A stretch of DNA of 64,000 nucleotides from Xanthostigma xanthostigma (taxonomy: Eukaryota; Arthropoda; Insecta; Raphidioptera; Raphidiidae). Position numbers and translations under genes: made by a program. This document shows positions 46,207-56,839 of this stretch, piece after piece. The stretch lies in NCBI GenBank assembly GCA_963575645.1, contig OY754465.1, positions 58,303,901 to 58,367,900 on the forward strand, read 5' to 3'. The notes below the pieces were generated by a model. It was not told where the DNA came from. It saw only the letters and a list, made by a program, of their open reading frames with translations, and ran no database searches. Position 1 is the first letter of the stretch. Each line of letters opens with the position of its first letter.

Positions 46207-46466
46207 AAATAAAATTATCGACTAATTTTTCAGACAATATATTAACAAAAAATATATAATTAATACATTTGCGTTTCGATCCGGATTTGGACCTTCTTCA
46301 GAACTGATTTAAAAATTATAAATAGAAATTAAATATTAATTATTTTTTATATTTTGTAGATCAGTTCTAAAGAAGTTCCAAATCCAAATCGAAACGTTAA
46401 ATGTATTAATTATATATTTTTTTGTTTATACCTATATTGTCTGAAAAATTGGTCGATAATTTTATT
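46207..46466. repeat. Palindrome with hammerhead-like core
   Basis: AATAAAATTATCGACTAATT and TTTTTCAGACAATAT mirror ATATTGTCTGAAAAA and ATAATTTTATT. Inside, the minus strand (46302-46272) reads CTGAAGAAGGTCC, loop, GGATCGAAACG, with GGTCC/GGATC able to pair (one G-T). The opposite arm has a decayed version (CTAAAGAAGTTCC ... CGAAACG). Confidence 0.6.
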
Positions 46467-46983
46467 AAGTAATAACTTAGTGCGGGCCTGTCTATGTTTC
46501 ATTTGTATGTACGAATCGTACGGATAGTATGAGGCATATATGATACTACACATTTTATATAGAAATCTAACTAAACGATTTTCCCACTTGTGAATTTAAC
46601 TTGCTTTCAGTTTTGACAAATAACATTTCATAAATTATTTTCGTGTTGCAAAATGAAAAAAAAAGTAGTCAAACGGTGGTAACAACATACACCACCACTT
46701 CCGCTTCATATTTATAATATATTATGTTTCTTCATTTTATGTAGGTAGGTACTGTATTTTTCGTTCCTATTCTTATATAATTGAATGAATACCTATTTTA
46801 TGTTGAATGAATTTATGTTCAAACAAAAAGAAATTGCAAAAATAATACTGGGTGACCACAAACCTGGAAATATCAGTAAAATATCAAAATAAAATAAAAT
46901 TGTAAATTGACTGTTTTAAGGGTCGTTTCCAGACGATAATCTGACATTTTTATGTTATTTATGAGTATTTAATATTTTAATTT
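46467..46983. other. No recognisable feature
   Basis: Nothing supported. Confidence 0.4.
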
Positions 46984-47998
46984 TTTTGACGTGATAACGT
47001 CTTATAAATTGATGAATCACCAATCTTATAAATTGATAAAATACCGGCTGCATGCACGAAAAAGTGTAACGTTCCTAACGCGTAACGTTCCTAACGTTCG
47101 TAACGCGTAACGTTCCTAACGCGTAACGTTCCGCCTGACCCTGTGCGTGCTTTTTGCTAATTTCTCGCTCAATTTAAATCAGATCGGTTTGAAACCAGTC
47201 TTAAATGAAAGAGGAGAACATTTTACATAGATTTCGTATAACAGAATTTGCCTAAACAGTTTTTTTATACAAATTTATATAGAAAAATAGCTGTATAAAT
47301 GCAATGTTGTCTAATGCATGGCGCGACGCGGTCGGTCGTCTTTGTTTGCCGTACATGGAAATTAGAAAATAACGTATGTCTTGTCTTAACATGAAAACGG
47401 CTGCATTTCTAATGTTTAATTCTATTTTTTGACATTAGTATTTTGTGAAATGCAACGCCTTCTAAATTAAGTGTTGGAATAACTAATTATTATTAGAACA
47501 TAATACTTTGACAGTTGCAAACGTCACTTTTGACATTTCTTATCATTCCGGCACCAAGGATAAGCGGATTGAAACCAAATTTTGGGAGGATGTTTGATAT
47601 GCAAATATGAAGTGGCTTATTGTTTTTGGGGAACATCGGCGCATGCGTAAAAGAATATATCTCTTATAATGATGTTTTATATAATAATAATATAGTTTTT
47701 AAAACGGTTTTTACTCTATCTATTTTTACTAGAAATGTTTGTAAATTTTTTGGGGAAAATCGGCGCATGCGCAAAAGAGATACATGCCATAGTTGTTTTT
47801 TATATAATAATAGTATACTTTTTATAGTGTTTTATTATTCTACTTAATAAAATTAACCTAAATTTGAAGCGAAAGATGCAATATCATAGATTCGAATTAT
47901 AATTATAATTATTATATAAATTTAGGTTATGTATTACGGAATACGTTATCACGTAAAACTATCGTCCGTAAACCGACTTTACAGACAACCAATTTTTT
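46984..47998 (+). mobile_element. Helentron-like element, copy 3
   Basis: Begins TTTTGACGTGATAACGTC, then TATAAATTGATGAATCACC, GCTGCATGCACGAAAAAG and a long CGTAACGTTCCTAA array. It ends ACGTTATCACGTAAAACTAT, the GTCCGTAAA/TTTACAGAC hairpin and CAACCAATTTTTT. The core is related to copies 1 and 4, plus an internal duplicated segment. Confidence 0.7.
47622..47830. repeat. Tandem duplication inside Helentron-like copy 3
   Basis: GGGGAACATCGGCGCATGCG at about 47626 recurs as GGGGAAAATCGGCGCATGCG at about 47752, each followed by AAAAGA and an ATAATAATA tract; spacing about 126 bp. Confidence 0.85.
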
Positions 47999-47999
47999 A

Positions 48000-48531
48000 C
48001 TTATGGGGTCACATGCTTGGTTCTTAGCTATAGTTGGACCCGGCCGGTGGCGCTATTTTCGAGATTCAGATTTTTTCGACCAAAATTTATATTATTTTTT
48101 TATTTTTTATTGACTCCAGAAAAAACTTTGAAAAACTGATTATGTCTACGCAATTGTGATTCTTTTAGATAATGTAAAAATTATATTGAAAAACCTTTCA
48201 GGTGTAATTTTAGAGAAATATTACTTTAAACTGTCAAATTACTTGTCAGCCATGACTGAACTATATCTGTCTCAGTCTAAGTACTGCTGTAGCCAATTAT
48301 CTCTATAATAATTAATTATTATTTTCATAAGTATTAAAAATTTAAATTTTGTTTTAAATGATAAAATATTTAAATGAGAAATAATAAATCATAAAGTCAT
48401 ATAATATTTTTTTATGACACCAAAATACGAACGCAATTACTTTTAATACGGTGTAGACTGAGGGTCTCTAGGAAAGATACACCACTGGTGCCCCACTTGT
48501 CTTCAGCTACCATCGTCATGACCGAGTCGAG
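48000..48531. other. No recognisable feature
   Basis: AT-rich, nothing supported. Confidence 0.4.
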
Positions 48532-48634
48532 GGAAATTCATTCACAACGTTCATTTTAAATTTAAATAAACTCTTAACCGGCTTCTGTTAGTTTATTTAG
48601 ATTTAAAATGAACGTTGCTGAACGAATTTCATTC
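48532..48634. repeat. Foldback
   Basis: GAAATTCATTC, AACGTTCATTTTAAAT and AAATAAACT mirror AGTTTATTT, ATTTAAAATGAACGTT and GAACGAATTTC. Confidence 0.85.
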
Positions 48635-48811
48635 AATTCGTCATTTGTTATAGTACAGGAAGATAATATAAACAATGCCTTCCCTTTGGTTGCAATTGGG
48701 ACTAAAAACAAACTGATTGTTGATTCGTGGGCTTCCCCGTTTCTCTTACTACAGACCTCTGATGATGGGAAGAAGACATACGAGTGCTCAAGGCCTCAAA
48801 ATGAAGAATGA
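48608..48811 (+). pseudogene. Possible FLYWCH-type zinc-finger fragment
   Basis: A 67-codon frame includes KNKLIVDSW and SDDGKKTYECSRPQNE. In FLYWCH fingers, a G-x-x-K-L-hydrophobic-D block is followed by a hydrophobic strand and then T-Y-W-x-C, with a later Cys and two His. Here the Trp is absent, the first Cys is present (YEC), and the remaining ligands are missing because the frame stops 24 bases before the Helentron-like copy. FLYWCH domains occur in host regulators and in some insect transposons. Its start codon lies in the right arm of a foldback. The match is by eye and weak; chance remains possible. Confidence 0.3.
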
Positions 48812-49282
48812 CCTTGACGATAAATACTTTCTTTAAAAAAAAATTGGTTGTCTGTAAAGTCGGTTTACGGACGATAGTTTTACGTGATAACGTATTCCGT
48901 AATACATAACCTAAACCTCCCAAAATTTGGTTTCAATCCGCTTATCCTTGGTGTCGGAATGATAAGAAATGTCAAAAGTGACGTTTGCAACTGTCAAAGT
49001 ATTATGTTCTAATAATAATTAGTTATTCCAATACTTAACTTAGAAGGCGTTGCATTTCACAAAATACTAATGTCAAAAAATTGAATTAAACATTAGAAAT
49101 GCAGCCGTTTTCATGTTAAGACAAGACATACGTTATATTCTAATTTCCATGTACGGCAATTATAATTATGCAACAAACTATACAAGTCATTGTAATATTT
49201 CAGCTAAGTCAAACGATTTTTTAGACCAAAAGTAAGTGGGTCTATTAAAGCACTCACGATTAATTTCTTAAATGCATGTTCC

Positions 49283-52099
49283 ATGTTTAATAAGATTGAT
49301 TTTTTGGAGTTATTCTTGAAAGAGAACAAATGCGACATTTTATGTGTTGCCGAACATTGGCTAAATGAATATAATATAAATTTGGTTCATTTGAATAATT
49401 TTACTTTATCACATGCCTTTCTCAGAAAAAATAGTAAAGGGGGGGGTACTGCCATTTTTAGCAACAGTAATTTTGTTAAGGTATTTGAAGTTAAGGAAAT
49501 TAATAATTCAGCTGTTGAAGGGGTATTTGAATGCAGCTGTATTAAATATTGTTTCGATAAAGATCAGTTGGTTGTACTCACAATATATTGTCCATCGATT
49601 AAGGTTTTTCATGATTTTATTTGTTTATTCGAACGAGCTCTAAATGAACTTTTTAAATATGATACGTTAAAAATAATTATTAACGGAGATTTTAATATAG
49701 ACCTACTAGCTGAAGATTGTAGAAAAACACAGTTTCTAAATTTGTTATCGACGTTTGGATTAAGTGTTGTTTTAACTGATGCAACTCGTATCAGCAAAGG
49801 AAAATCGTCGTTATTAGATTTCAGCATTACTAATATTAATATGGATTATGTCAAGGGATATGTCATAAATGATCCTTCAATATCTGATCATTTGCCTATA
49901 CAATGTAAAATCGATGTTTTAAAGGATGAACCTTCATCGAAAACAACAAAGTTGATGAGACGATTCAACGGGACAAACATTAATTATTTCAGTAATTTGG
50001 TTATGCAGATAAACTGGACTGATTTATATAGCATCAAAGACTGTAATTTAGCTTTCGATATGTTTCATGATCAAGTAATGCACTGTTTCGGTATAGCTTT
50101 CCCTTTAGTAAAAGCTAAAACATCAACTATAAAGTCTCCTTGGTTGACACCATACTTAGTGGAATTAAAAGAAAAAATGTTTAAATTTTTTAACTTAGCC
50201 AAATCAAGTCAGCATCCTGTGCTATGGAAAAAATATAGAGAAATTAAGAAAACGTACGTTGAACAAACTCGTGTCTCAAGAAAAAAATTCTACGAAAATC
50301 AAATAAAACATTCCGACAATATATCAAAAACAACTTGGTCGATTATTAAAGAGAATACGTCTAAAAATAACAACTTTGATAGACAAATTTTAATAAATCA
50401 GGATGAAAAATTAATAAACGATCCAAATGTGATATGTGAACTTTTTAATAATTTTTTTATCAAAGAAATCGATCGATTAACGAATAATTTTTCTTTTCAA
50501 GGCTCAAGTTATGACAAAAAAATAAAGGTATGCAATAATTCAATTTTTTTACATCCCATAAATAAAAATGAGTTGTTAATCTATATAGCTAAGTGCTCCA
50601 AAAAAAATTCTGCTGGATACGATGAGTTTCCTGGTTTTCTCTTAAGCTTTATATACGAACATATTGTTGATCCTCTAGTTTACGTAATTAACTTGTCATT
50701 AATAGAAGGTACGTTTCCTAACAAATTAAAAATTTCTAAAATAGTTCCAATTCATAAAAAGGGTAGCAGACATGAACTTAATAACTACAGGCCAGTTGGC
50801 ATTCAATCTGTCTTTTCCAAACTCTTTGAAATGATCATTCATAATAGATCAACACATTTTCTATATTCTAATATACTATTAGATCCTAGTCAACATGGTT
50901 TTGTCAAGCATAAATCAACTTCAACAGCTATTTTTGAATTTATTACCGAAGCTTACAAATCTTTAGACAAAAACGATATCACAATGGGATTTTTTTATGA
51001 CCTGTCTAAAGCTTTCGATACTATTGATCATAGCCTACTCCTACTGAAGCTTAATTGTTATGGCATTAATGGAACTGCTAATGATCTCATTGCGTCATAC
51101 CTACGTGACCGAGTTCAGTTTGTATCTATAGCGGGTGTATTATCTAAATATCAGACTAATAGTTGCGGAGTTCCACAAGGGTCAATTTTGGGCCCCCTCT
51201 TATTTCTATTATACATAAACGATTTGCCACTCAATGTTAACAACGGCTCAGTAACTCTGTATGCAGACGATACAAGTCAATTATTTAGTTATAGTAATGC
51301 GACTGACGCAACTATTAAAATAAATAACGGAATAAACCAGGTTAAGGAATGGTGTAGTTTTAACGGTCTGGTCTTAAACACTGAAAAAACAGTTCGGTTA
51401 GACTTTCATTCATCTAGTTACTTTCACGATTGGCAAATTAAAGTACTGTTAGACAAAAATAGTATTGAACCTTCTGACTCTACAAAATTTTTGGGCATTC
51501 ATATTACTAGCAATCTAAACTGGAACGATCATATTAATAATAAGTACAATAAATTAAGTCAAATAGTTTACATGTTCAGAAAATGTAGACCGCTAGTAAA
51601 CCAGTCAGTCTTAATGCATATGTACTACGGCTATTTTCAATCCGTATGTAGTTACGGCATTATATTTTGGGGTGGATCGTCTGCGGGCCTGAACTCTATA
51701 TTTTTGTTACAAAAAAATATTGTAAGAATAATAACAGCATCAAATTATTTGGCTCCATGTAAACCTTTATTTAAAAATAATGATATTCTTACAGTACCTT
51801 CCCTCTTTATTCAAGCATGTGTGCTATTTGTCAGAGAGCATGAAAATATGTTTCTCAGAAATTGCGATGTTCATGCACGCAATACAAGACATTGTTCTAA
51901 TTTAAGAGTACCCAAACATAGACTCACTTTGTTTGGAAATAGTGTATATGGTAACTGCATCAAATTTTACAACAAATTACCGAAAACCATAAAGGAAACA
52001 AAAAATCCGAAAAAGTTTAAACAGTTATTAAATAACTATTTAAAAACAAACGCATTTTATAGTACAGAGGAGTACATGTGTTTGAATAATTATAATTGA
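49283..52099 (+). CDS. LINE endonuclease-reverse transcriptase polyprotein
   Basis: A 938-residue uninterrupted protein. Residues 1-210 are an apurinic-type endonuclease: Glu24 in CVAEHWL, GDFN at 135-138, LLDFSIT near 177-183 and SDHLPI at 201-206 supply the catalytic set, though the usual N-terminal N-x-R segment is replaced by upstream in-frame codons (NFLNACS) with no earlier Met, the frame being closed by TAA at 49205. Residues about 480-740 are the reverse transcriptase: IVPIHKKGS, NYRPV, FYDLSKAFDT (Asp573), GVPQGSILGPLLF and YADD (660-663, Asp662/Asp663). The C-terminal CIKFYNKLPKTIKE block ends the family fold. The known role is nicking DNA and priming cDNA synthesis at the nick. All catalytic motifs look intact, so this copy is young. 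Clade beyond CR1/Jockey-like is not settled. Confidence 0.95.
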   Translation: MFNKIDFLELFLKENKCDILCVAEHWLNEYNINLVHLNNFTLSHAFLRKNSKGGGTAIFSNSNFVKVFEVKEINNSAVEGVFECSCIKYCFDKDQLVVLTIYCPSIKVFHDFICLFERALNELFKYDTLKIIINGDFNIDLLAEDCRKTQFLNLLSTFGLSVVLTDATRISKGKSSLLDFSITNINMDYVKGYVINDPSISDHLPIQCKIDVLKDEPSSKTTKLMRRFNGTNINYFSNLVMQINWTDLYSIKDCNLAFDMFHDQVMHCFGIAFPLVKAKTSTIKSPWLTPYLVELKEKMFKFFNLAKSSQHPVLWKKYREIKKTYVEQTRVSRKKFYENQIKHSDNISKTTWSIIKENTSKNNNFDRQILINQDEKLINDPNVICELFNNFFIKEIDRLTNNFSFQGSSYDKKIKVCNNSIFLHPINKNELLIYIAKCSKKNSAGYDEFPGFLLSFIYEHIVDPLVYVINLSLIEGTFPNKLKISKIVPIHKKGSRHELNNYRPVGIQSVFSKLFEMIIHNRSTHFLYSNILLDPSQHGFVKHKSTSTAIFEFITEAYKSLDKNDITMGFFYDLSKAFDTIDHSLLLLKLNCYGINGTANDLIASYLRDRVQFVSIAGVLSKYQTNSCGVPQGSILGPLLFLLYINDLPLNVNNGSVTLYADDTSQLFSYSNATDATIKINNGINQVKEWCSFNGLVLNTEKTVRLDFHSSSYFHDWQIKVLLDKNSIEPSDSTKFLGIHITSNLNWNDHINNKYNKLSQIVYMFRKCRPLVNQSVLMHMYYGYFQSVCSYGIIFWGGSSAGLNSIFLLQKNIVRIITASNYLAPCKPLFKNNDILTVPSLFIQACVLFVREHENMFLRNCDVHARNTRHCSNLRVPKHRLTLFGNSVYGNCIKFYNKLPKTIKETKNPKKFKQLLNNYLKTNAFYSTEEYMCLNNYN

Positions 52100-52247
52100 G
52101 TTTACTCTCTTAAATATTCTCTTCTTTCAAAATTTAAAATTTCTAATTTTTAATGAATTTAATTATTTTGTTTAAATTATTGTTAAAATAATAATATGTA
52201 ACATTTGACAAACTCTCCTGTTATACGCATGTCATAGAGTAATAAAA

Positions 52248-52276
52248 ATTATTATTATTATTATTATTATTATTAT
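52248..52276. repeat. ATT-repeat tail of the LINE
   Basis: About nine ATT units replace the poly-A tail, directly abutting the host repeat. Simple-repeat tails of this kind are known in several LINE clades. Confidence 0.95.
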
Positions 52277-52724
52277 AACAAAGACGACCGACCGCGTCGC
52301 GCCATGCATTAGACAACATTGCATTTATATTTTATACAGCTATTTTTCTATATAAATTTGTATAAAAAAACTGTTTAGGCAAATTCTGTTATACGAAATC
52401 TATGTAAAATGTTCTCCTCTTTCGTTTAAGACTGGTTTCAAACCGATCTGATTTAAATTGAGCGAGAAATTAGCAAAAAGCACGCACAGGGTCAGGCGGA
52501 ACGTTACGCGTTACGAACGTTAGGAACGTTACGACCGTTACACTTTTTCGTGCATGCAGCCGGTGTTTTATCAATTTATAAGATTGGTGATTCATCAACT
52601 TATAAGACGTTATCACGTCAAAAAAATTCGCCCGTGAGGATCGGACTTGCAAAGGACCTCGCACAAACCTTATGGGATTTGGTTCTCGTTTAAATTGATC
52701 GAAAATGGTTTTATTTTAAAGTTT

Positions 52725-52812
52725 AAGTAAAAGGCAAATTTATTCAGCAAAATGTCGTGAGACACACAGTCAAAAGCCTTTGCTAAGATCCACAGCAACA
52801 GCATTATTAACC
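52725..52812 (-). pseudogene. LINE reverse transcriptase remnant
   Basis: The minus-strand translation gives NNAVAVDLSKGF and, after a one-base frame change, FDCVSHDILLNKFAFY. Together these match the reverse transcriptase block with the first catalytic Asp (compare FYDLSKAFDTIDHSLLLLKL in the intact copy). The downstream part has a stop and loses similarity. It belongs to a different LINE from the one at 49283, judging by sequence. Confidence 0.75.
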
Positions 52813-52818
52813 AGACCA

Positions 52819-53505
52819 TGACTCTTTATTAGGAGCTGACTCCGTACGCTCCGCTCACTAAAAAGAGTCGGTCAGAGCGAGTCGTTCGAAGGAGCGACAC
52901 TAGACAGTAAGCACTACACAAGAGTGCAGACTGCAGAGGTGTGAACTGTCATCATACATGCTCAGGAGTCATGTAGCATTGCACAATGCCCAGCACAATA
53001 CACACACTTAGCTCTGAGCTCATTTTAATATGATTCTGATCTTATATTATTCGCATGATTTTTGTGTTGTTAATAATGGTTGAGTGGAAGATCAGTTTTG
53101 ACTGAAGTCCGTCATAATAAAGTTCTATTTTATTCTATTTCGGATAAACTATAAAGTATAATAAAAGCTTAATAATAATGATGTTTATTGTTATATTATA
53201 TCTCTGTCAACGACGTCAATGTGAATGGTTTAAGTCACTGTCACTCCCCTGGAGTACTATTACACTTATAGTGTGTCTTTCAACATTAAATGACTCAGCA
53301 AAGATAACTCCGTACGTGCAAAATTCACTAGTGCCTCTGTGGCCTGTGCTGTGTGCGCTCTGTAAATGTGCGAATGCAACAGTACAGAATAGCTCAGCAC
53401 AGAGCAATGGCGCTCGGGGAGAGTCATTCACAAAAAAAGAGCAACTCGCTCCGCTCCGTGAAATGAATAGTTCATTATGAACGACTCGCTCAGGAGCGAC
53501 CATTA
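52819..53505. mobile_element. Possible inverted-repeat element, GC-richer
   Basis: GAGCGAGTCGTTC at 52877-52889 is exactly inverted at 53478-53490. CGCTCCGCTCAC near the left and CTCGCTCCGCTCCGTG near the right are also related. The 100-codon frames inside overlap on both strands and lack domains. Boundaries and class uncertain. Confidence 0.4.
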
Positions 53506-53916
53506 TCTTTGCCTTCAAAACCGGGCTTCAAAATTTCAATCGCCAGACCTGCCTATTAAATACGTTTATTATATGTTATATTTTTAAGTACATCGAATCA
53601 CTCTTTTTACGAAACATAACTTGATGTTTTTCTTACTCTTTATTAATAAACGTCACTTTGCAAAATAACCATCAATCTATATTATAACGCTTTTTCTAAC
53701 AAATATTATTGAATATGTACATCGCCTTTCGTTATACGCCTTAATGCGACACCGAAGTAAAAGCGATTTTTTTTTCAATGTTTTCTGCGAAAAAAAGTTT
53801 TTTTGTCTTGTTATATTGAATGACTGATCGTTTTGTTATTATAATTTTATTATAAAGTCTTCTATAGAAAAATATTTTTTGATTTATAAACACACTTTGC
53901 TTACCAAATCCAAATA
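53506..53916. other. No recognisable feature
   Basis: Nothing supported. Confidence 0.4.
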
Positions 53917-54846
53917 CAGTGTAAACTCTATATAGCGAACTTCTATTTAACGAAAAACGTAGAACTTGCTAATAGTACAAGATCCCGATTTCGCTCGATC
54001 TTCACCCATCGAGTTTTATTTTGCAGTTATAGGGTTTTCTATTATAAATATGAAAATGTAGATAATTTCCTTGCGTACACGTGGAACATATATGTACTGT
54101 GCGATCGGCGAAAGAAGACCGGTGGGGAAAGGGCAAGAAGTCGTTGATGTGTTCCCAAATTATCGGAATTCATAGGCGGCGCATAGCAAGGCATGCAAAC
54201 AATGTATAGCTTTAAATTTTAAGGCATTATTTTGAGCCTCTAACTCGCACATTTTAATTACATTCGCTATGACCTCCCTAGCGCCACTTCTAACTGTTTT
54301 TCCCTTTTTACTTTCCATTTTGATGATATTCAGACAACACCCCTCAACTTAGTCCGTGAACGCACACCTATGTACTGTCTGGTGTATGATTTTTTTGTAC
54401 TGTTAGCAAGTGTCGCTGTGTAGTCGTACAGCTATGGCAATAGTACAATTATCGCGATACGACAATTACGACACGTTTGGTCGACTAGACTCCCTTATTG
54501 CATAGAAGCGGTTCCAGGATCATTACCTTTTACCAATATAAAATACATGTGCGCTCTTCTGCAATAAGGTCATAGGACTACATACCATAGACCGGTCTTC
54601 TTTTAAAAATCCAACAGTAGATAACCATGGCAACGAATATGAAATATAATATTTAATAATACTAAATACCTAAATACCATAAAACTAACAAATTTAATTT
54701 TTTATTGAAAATAGCTCTGCCAAGAAATTGAATGTAAACCAAATCAATTTTTCTTTATTAATACATTATATCATTAAAAATCATTAGAAAGCTCGATGGG
54801 TGAACATCGATCCAAATCGGGATCTTAGACTATAAGGTTTACATTG
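53917..54846 (-). mobile_element. mariner-like element with GTGTAAAC ends
   Basis: TA then CAGTGTAAACTCTATATAGC at the left; GGTTTACATTG at the right is the diverged partner. Inside the ends, AAGATCCCGATTTCGCTCGA and TTCACCCATCGAG mirror CTCGATGGGTGAACATCGA and AAATCGGGATCTT. The outer left end resembles the pogo-like copies at 10648 and 26834, so these may be one group. Contains a transposase N-terminal remnant. Confidence 0.65.
54160..54318 (-). pseudogene. Transposase N-terminal remnant
   Basis: A 52-codon minus-strand frame begins MESKKGKTVRSGAREVIANV and continues IKMCELEAQNNALKFKA before losing similarity and stopping. A basic start followed by RSGAREVI...V...CE.E...N is the N-terminal signature of many insect Tc/mariner-type transposases, ahead of their helix-turn-helix. 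No catalytic residues follow. It lies centrally in the element, as the real gene's start would. Confidence 0.6.
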
Positions 54847-56290
54847 TTACCTATATATTGAAATACTCTATATAACGTCACAACCACTCTCAATAGCGAA
54901 ACAATACGTCATTATTTAGACCCCAACAATATCATTCTTAGAAAAGTGTTTTAAAGGCCTACTGCAATACGGTGGATCCGAAGACTCCGCTATCGTTGTA
55001 TAAACCATTATTTCGTCTCAATCGTGTGCGGAGCCGTGGGTAGCGGCTAGTTGATTTATAATACCGAATTATAAAATGACAATTTTATGCATTCCCATTT
55101 TTAAAAACTAATTCGTTTACAATATGTCCGTTGTGACTGAATCAGCCAATATATGGCTAAATGATCTGGTTGTAGTTCCTCGGGGTGAGATAGAGGAGCG
55201 AGGTAGCGGTTGTTAGCGGTATGTGGCGTATTGCCAACATAAGGTACTCCTTACGTAAACACAGTCGGGTCTCCTGCACCGCTCCTTCTTCACCAACCAG
55301 ACCACAATAACAAGACACCACGCCATGACGTAGAGCGTTGTGCCAGAGGTGAGACGATCAGATATCGGTACCTTCGCCGTATCGGCCAGGGCTTAGCACG
55401 CGTTCAAATCAAACTCAGATATTGCATTTCGTTGCAAACGAAATCCTATATTGCCGTGAGTAGATTATAAACCCGTCTAGCTCCTCTATGGTAATGCCGC
55501 TCAGGGTATCATAAAGAAGTGTACCCAATCCAATGCGGCTGTTTTGATGCTTTGATCAAAATTGTTTTTGATATTGTTGCGCTCAGTAAATTTATAAACA
55601 AGTTTACGCAAATCTGCAACACCGAGTCCATAGTGTAGCGAGCCCAGCAACTTAACTTGTTCAGCACCTAATTAAAAATTAGATCAGCGCGGCCGCAAAC
55701 GAAGAAACGCTCTTCACGGTCGCATGACACGAGCTGACTGTCCATTTGCATCGCTATCTATTAGAGGCCTCCTCCCCTCGCGCTTCACGTGACGTGACGT
55801 GTTGCTACGTTCCTTTTTGACAGAGTTACAGAGGTGAGCGCCATTCCCCTTCCGTTCCCTACGTTTCAAAATGTTATTCCATCGTCAGGAGCGTAAAACG
55901 GGTGCTTCCTGAATGCAATAAAAAACGAAATGGCCGATCCACTGGTAATATTGACAAATTTTTATTGTATTTTTTTTTAAGTTCGTAATTGATTAATTAC
56001 TCGTTCATATTTTGTGTCATGGTAATACGATGGATTAACCACAAAAATTAGCACGCGCTCGTGTCCATCGTTTAATGAATTAAATTTCCTCTCTGATGTA
56101 ATTAATTATATTACGTGATATTGACGTAATATTAAATGAAGTGGTTGTGTGTTTTATGGATATAAAATTCTTTGGGATACTATTTTGTTTGAGCAAATTG
56201 CGTAGCTTCAACACTAAATAAATATTCACTTTTCTTTAAATGTTTTTAAAGTTTCTAAAATTAACGGCGATTTTTCGTAATATCAAGACA
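54847..56290. other. Unassigned; GC-richer island near 55100-55850
   Basis: CTCTATATAACGTCACAACC at 54869 resembles the start of a GTGTAAACT-family element. From 55100 to 55850 the sequence is less AT-rich and has no repeats I recognise, with ACGTGACGTGACGTG near 55790. No frame with a domain. It could be old unique sequence. Confidence 0.4.
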
Positions 56291-56839
56291 ACCAAGATCC
56301 CAGACCCGCTAGACCTACGTCATTTCAGGACTGCTTAGATTTTATCAGTATTTGTATAATATTTAGTTAAAAACGTATGCCAATTTTCTAGCTTGAAAGC
56401 GGGGGTCTTTTAAAGATAACAGGTTCTTAAGGTATATAAAACACGTGCTTACCTACGTACGCAATGGTATTATGCATGCATATGAGTGCTAGTAAGAGCA
56501 TTAGATGATTTTTTTTGACAACATCATGAAATTTAGGCTTTTATTTGTTTACACAGAGTATAGTGCATGAGTTTATGAGAGAAAAACTCCATGGAAACAA
56601 ATAAACAACCTATATCTCATGAAGCTGTCAAAAAAATCATCTAATGCTCTCACTCGCACTCATATGCATACATAATATCATTGCGTACGTAGGTAAGCAC
56701 GTGTTTCATGCTCCTTTAGAACCATTTATCTCTAAAAGGCTCCCGCTTTCAAGCTAGCTAATTGGCATACTTTTTTAACTAAATATTGTACATTACAGTA
56801 CTGAAATGATGTAGGTCTGGCGGGTCTCGGATCTTGGTC
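56291..56839. mobile_element. Nearly complete palindromic element, 549 bp
   Basis: ACCAAGATCC, CTAGACCTACGTCATTTC, TGCCAATT, CTAGCTTGAAAGCGGG, AACACGTGCTTACCTACGTA, ATATGAGTG and TGATTTTTTTTGACA are all mirrored on the right, around a centre near 56555. Arm divergence suggests it is not very recent. No TSD was fixed and no coding frame seen. Confidence 0.85.

Larger units (their letters stand above)
49160..52276 (+). mobile_element. Non-LTR retrotransposon (CR1/Jockey-like LINE), probably 5'-truncated
   Basis: The boundaries come from comparison with copy 1 of the host repeat: GTACGGCAA on the left and AACAAAGACG on the right together rebuild the empty site GTACGGCAAACAAAGACG. Target duplication is absent or a single A. 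The element has a 5' leader of 123 bp, one long frame, a 150-bp 3' region and an ATT-repeat tail. No ORF1 (gag-like) is present, so either the copy is 5'-truncated or the family lacks it. Confidence 0.88.
48835..52625 (-). mobile_element. Helentron-like element, copy 4, carrying a LINE insertion
   Basis: The left part (48835-49159) is nearly base-for-base the same as 2577-2900, and the right part (52277-52625) matches 2901-3203 plus a 33-base stretch missing from copy 1. The two are joined by a 3.1-kb retrotransposon. Ends and subterminal motifs are as in the other copies. Confidence 0.75.

Noticed and set aside
53178..53518. Two 100-codon frames on opposite strands
   Set aside because: Mutually overlapping, no recognisable domain, and within a probable inverted-repeat element.
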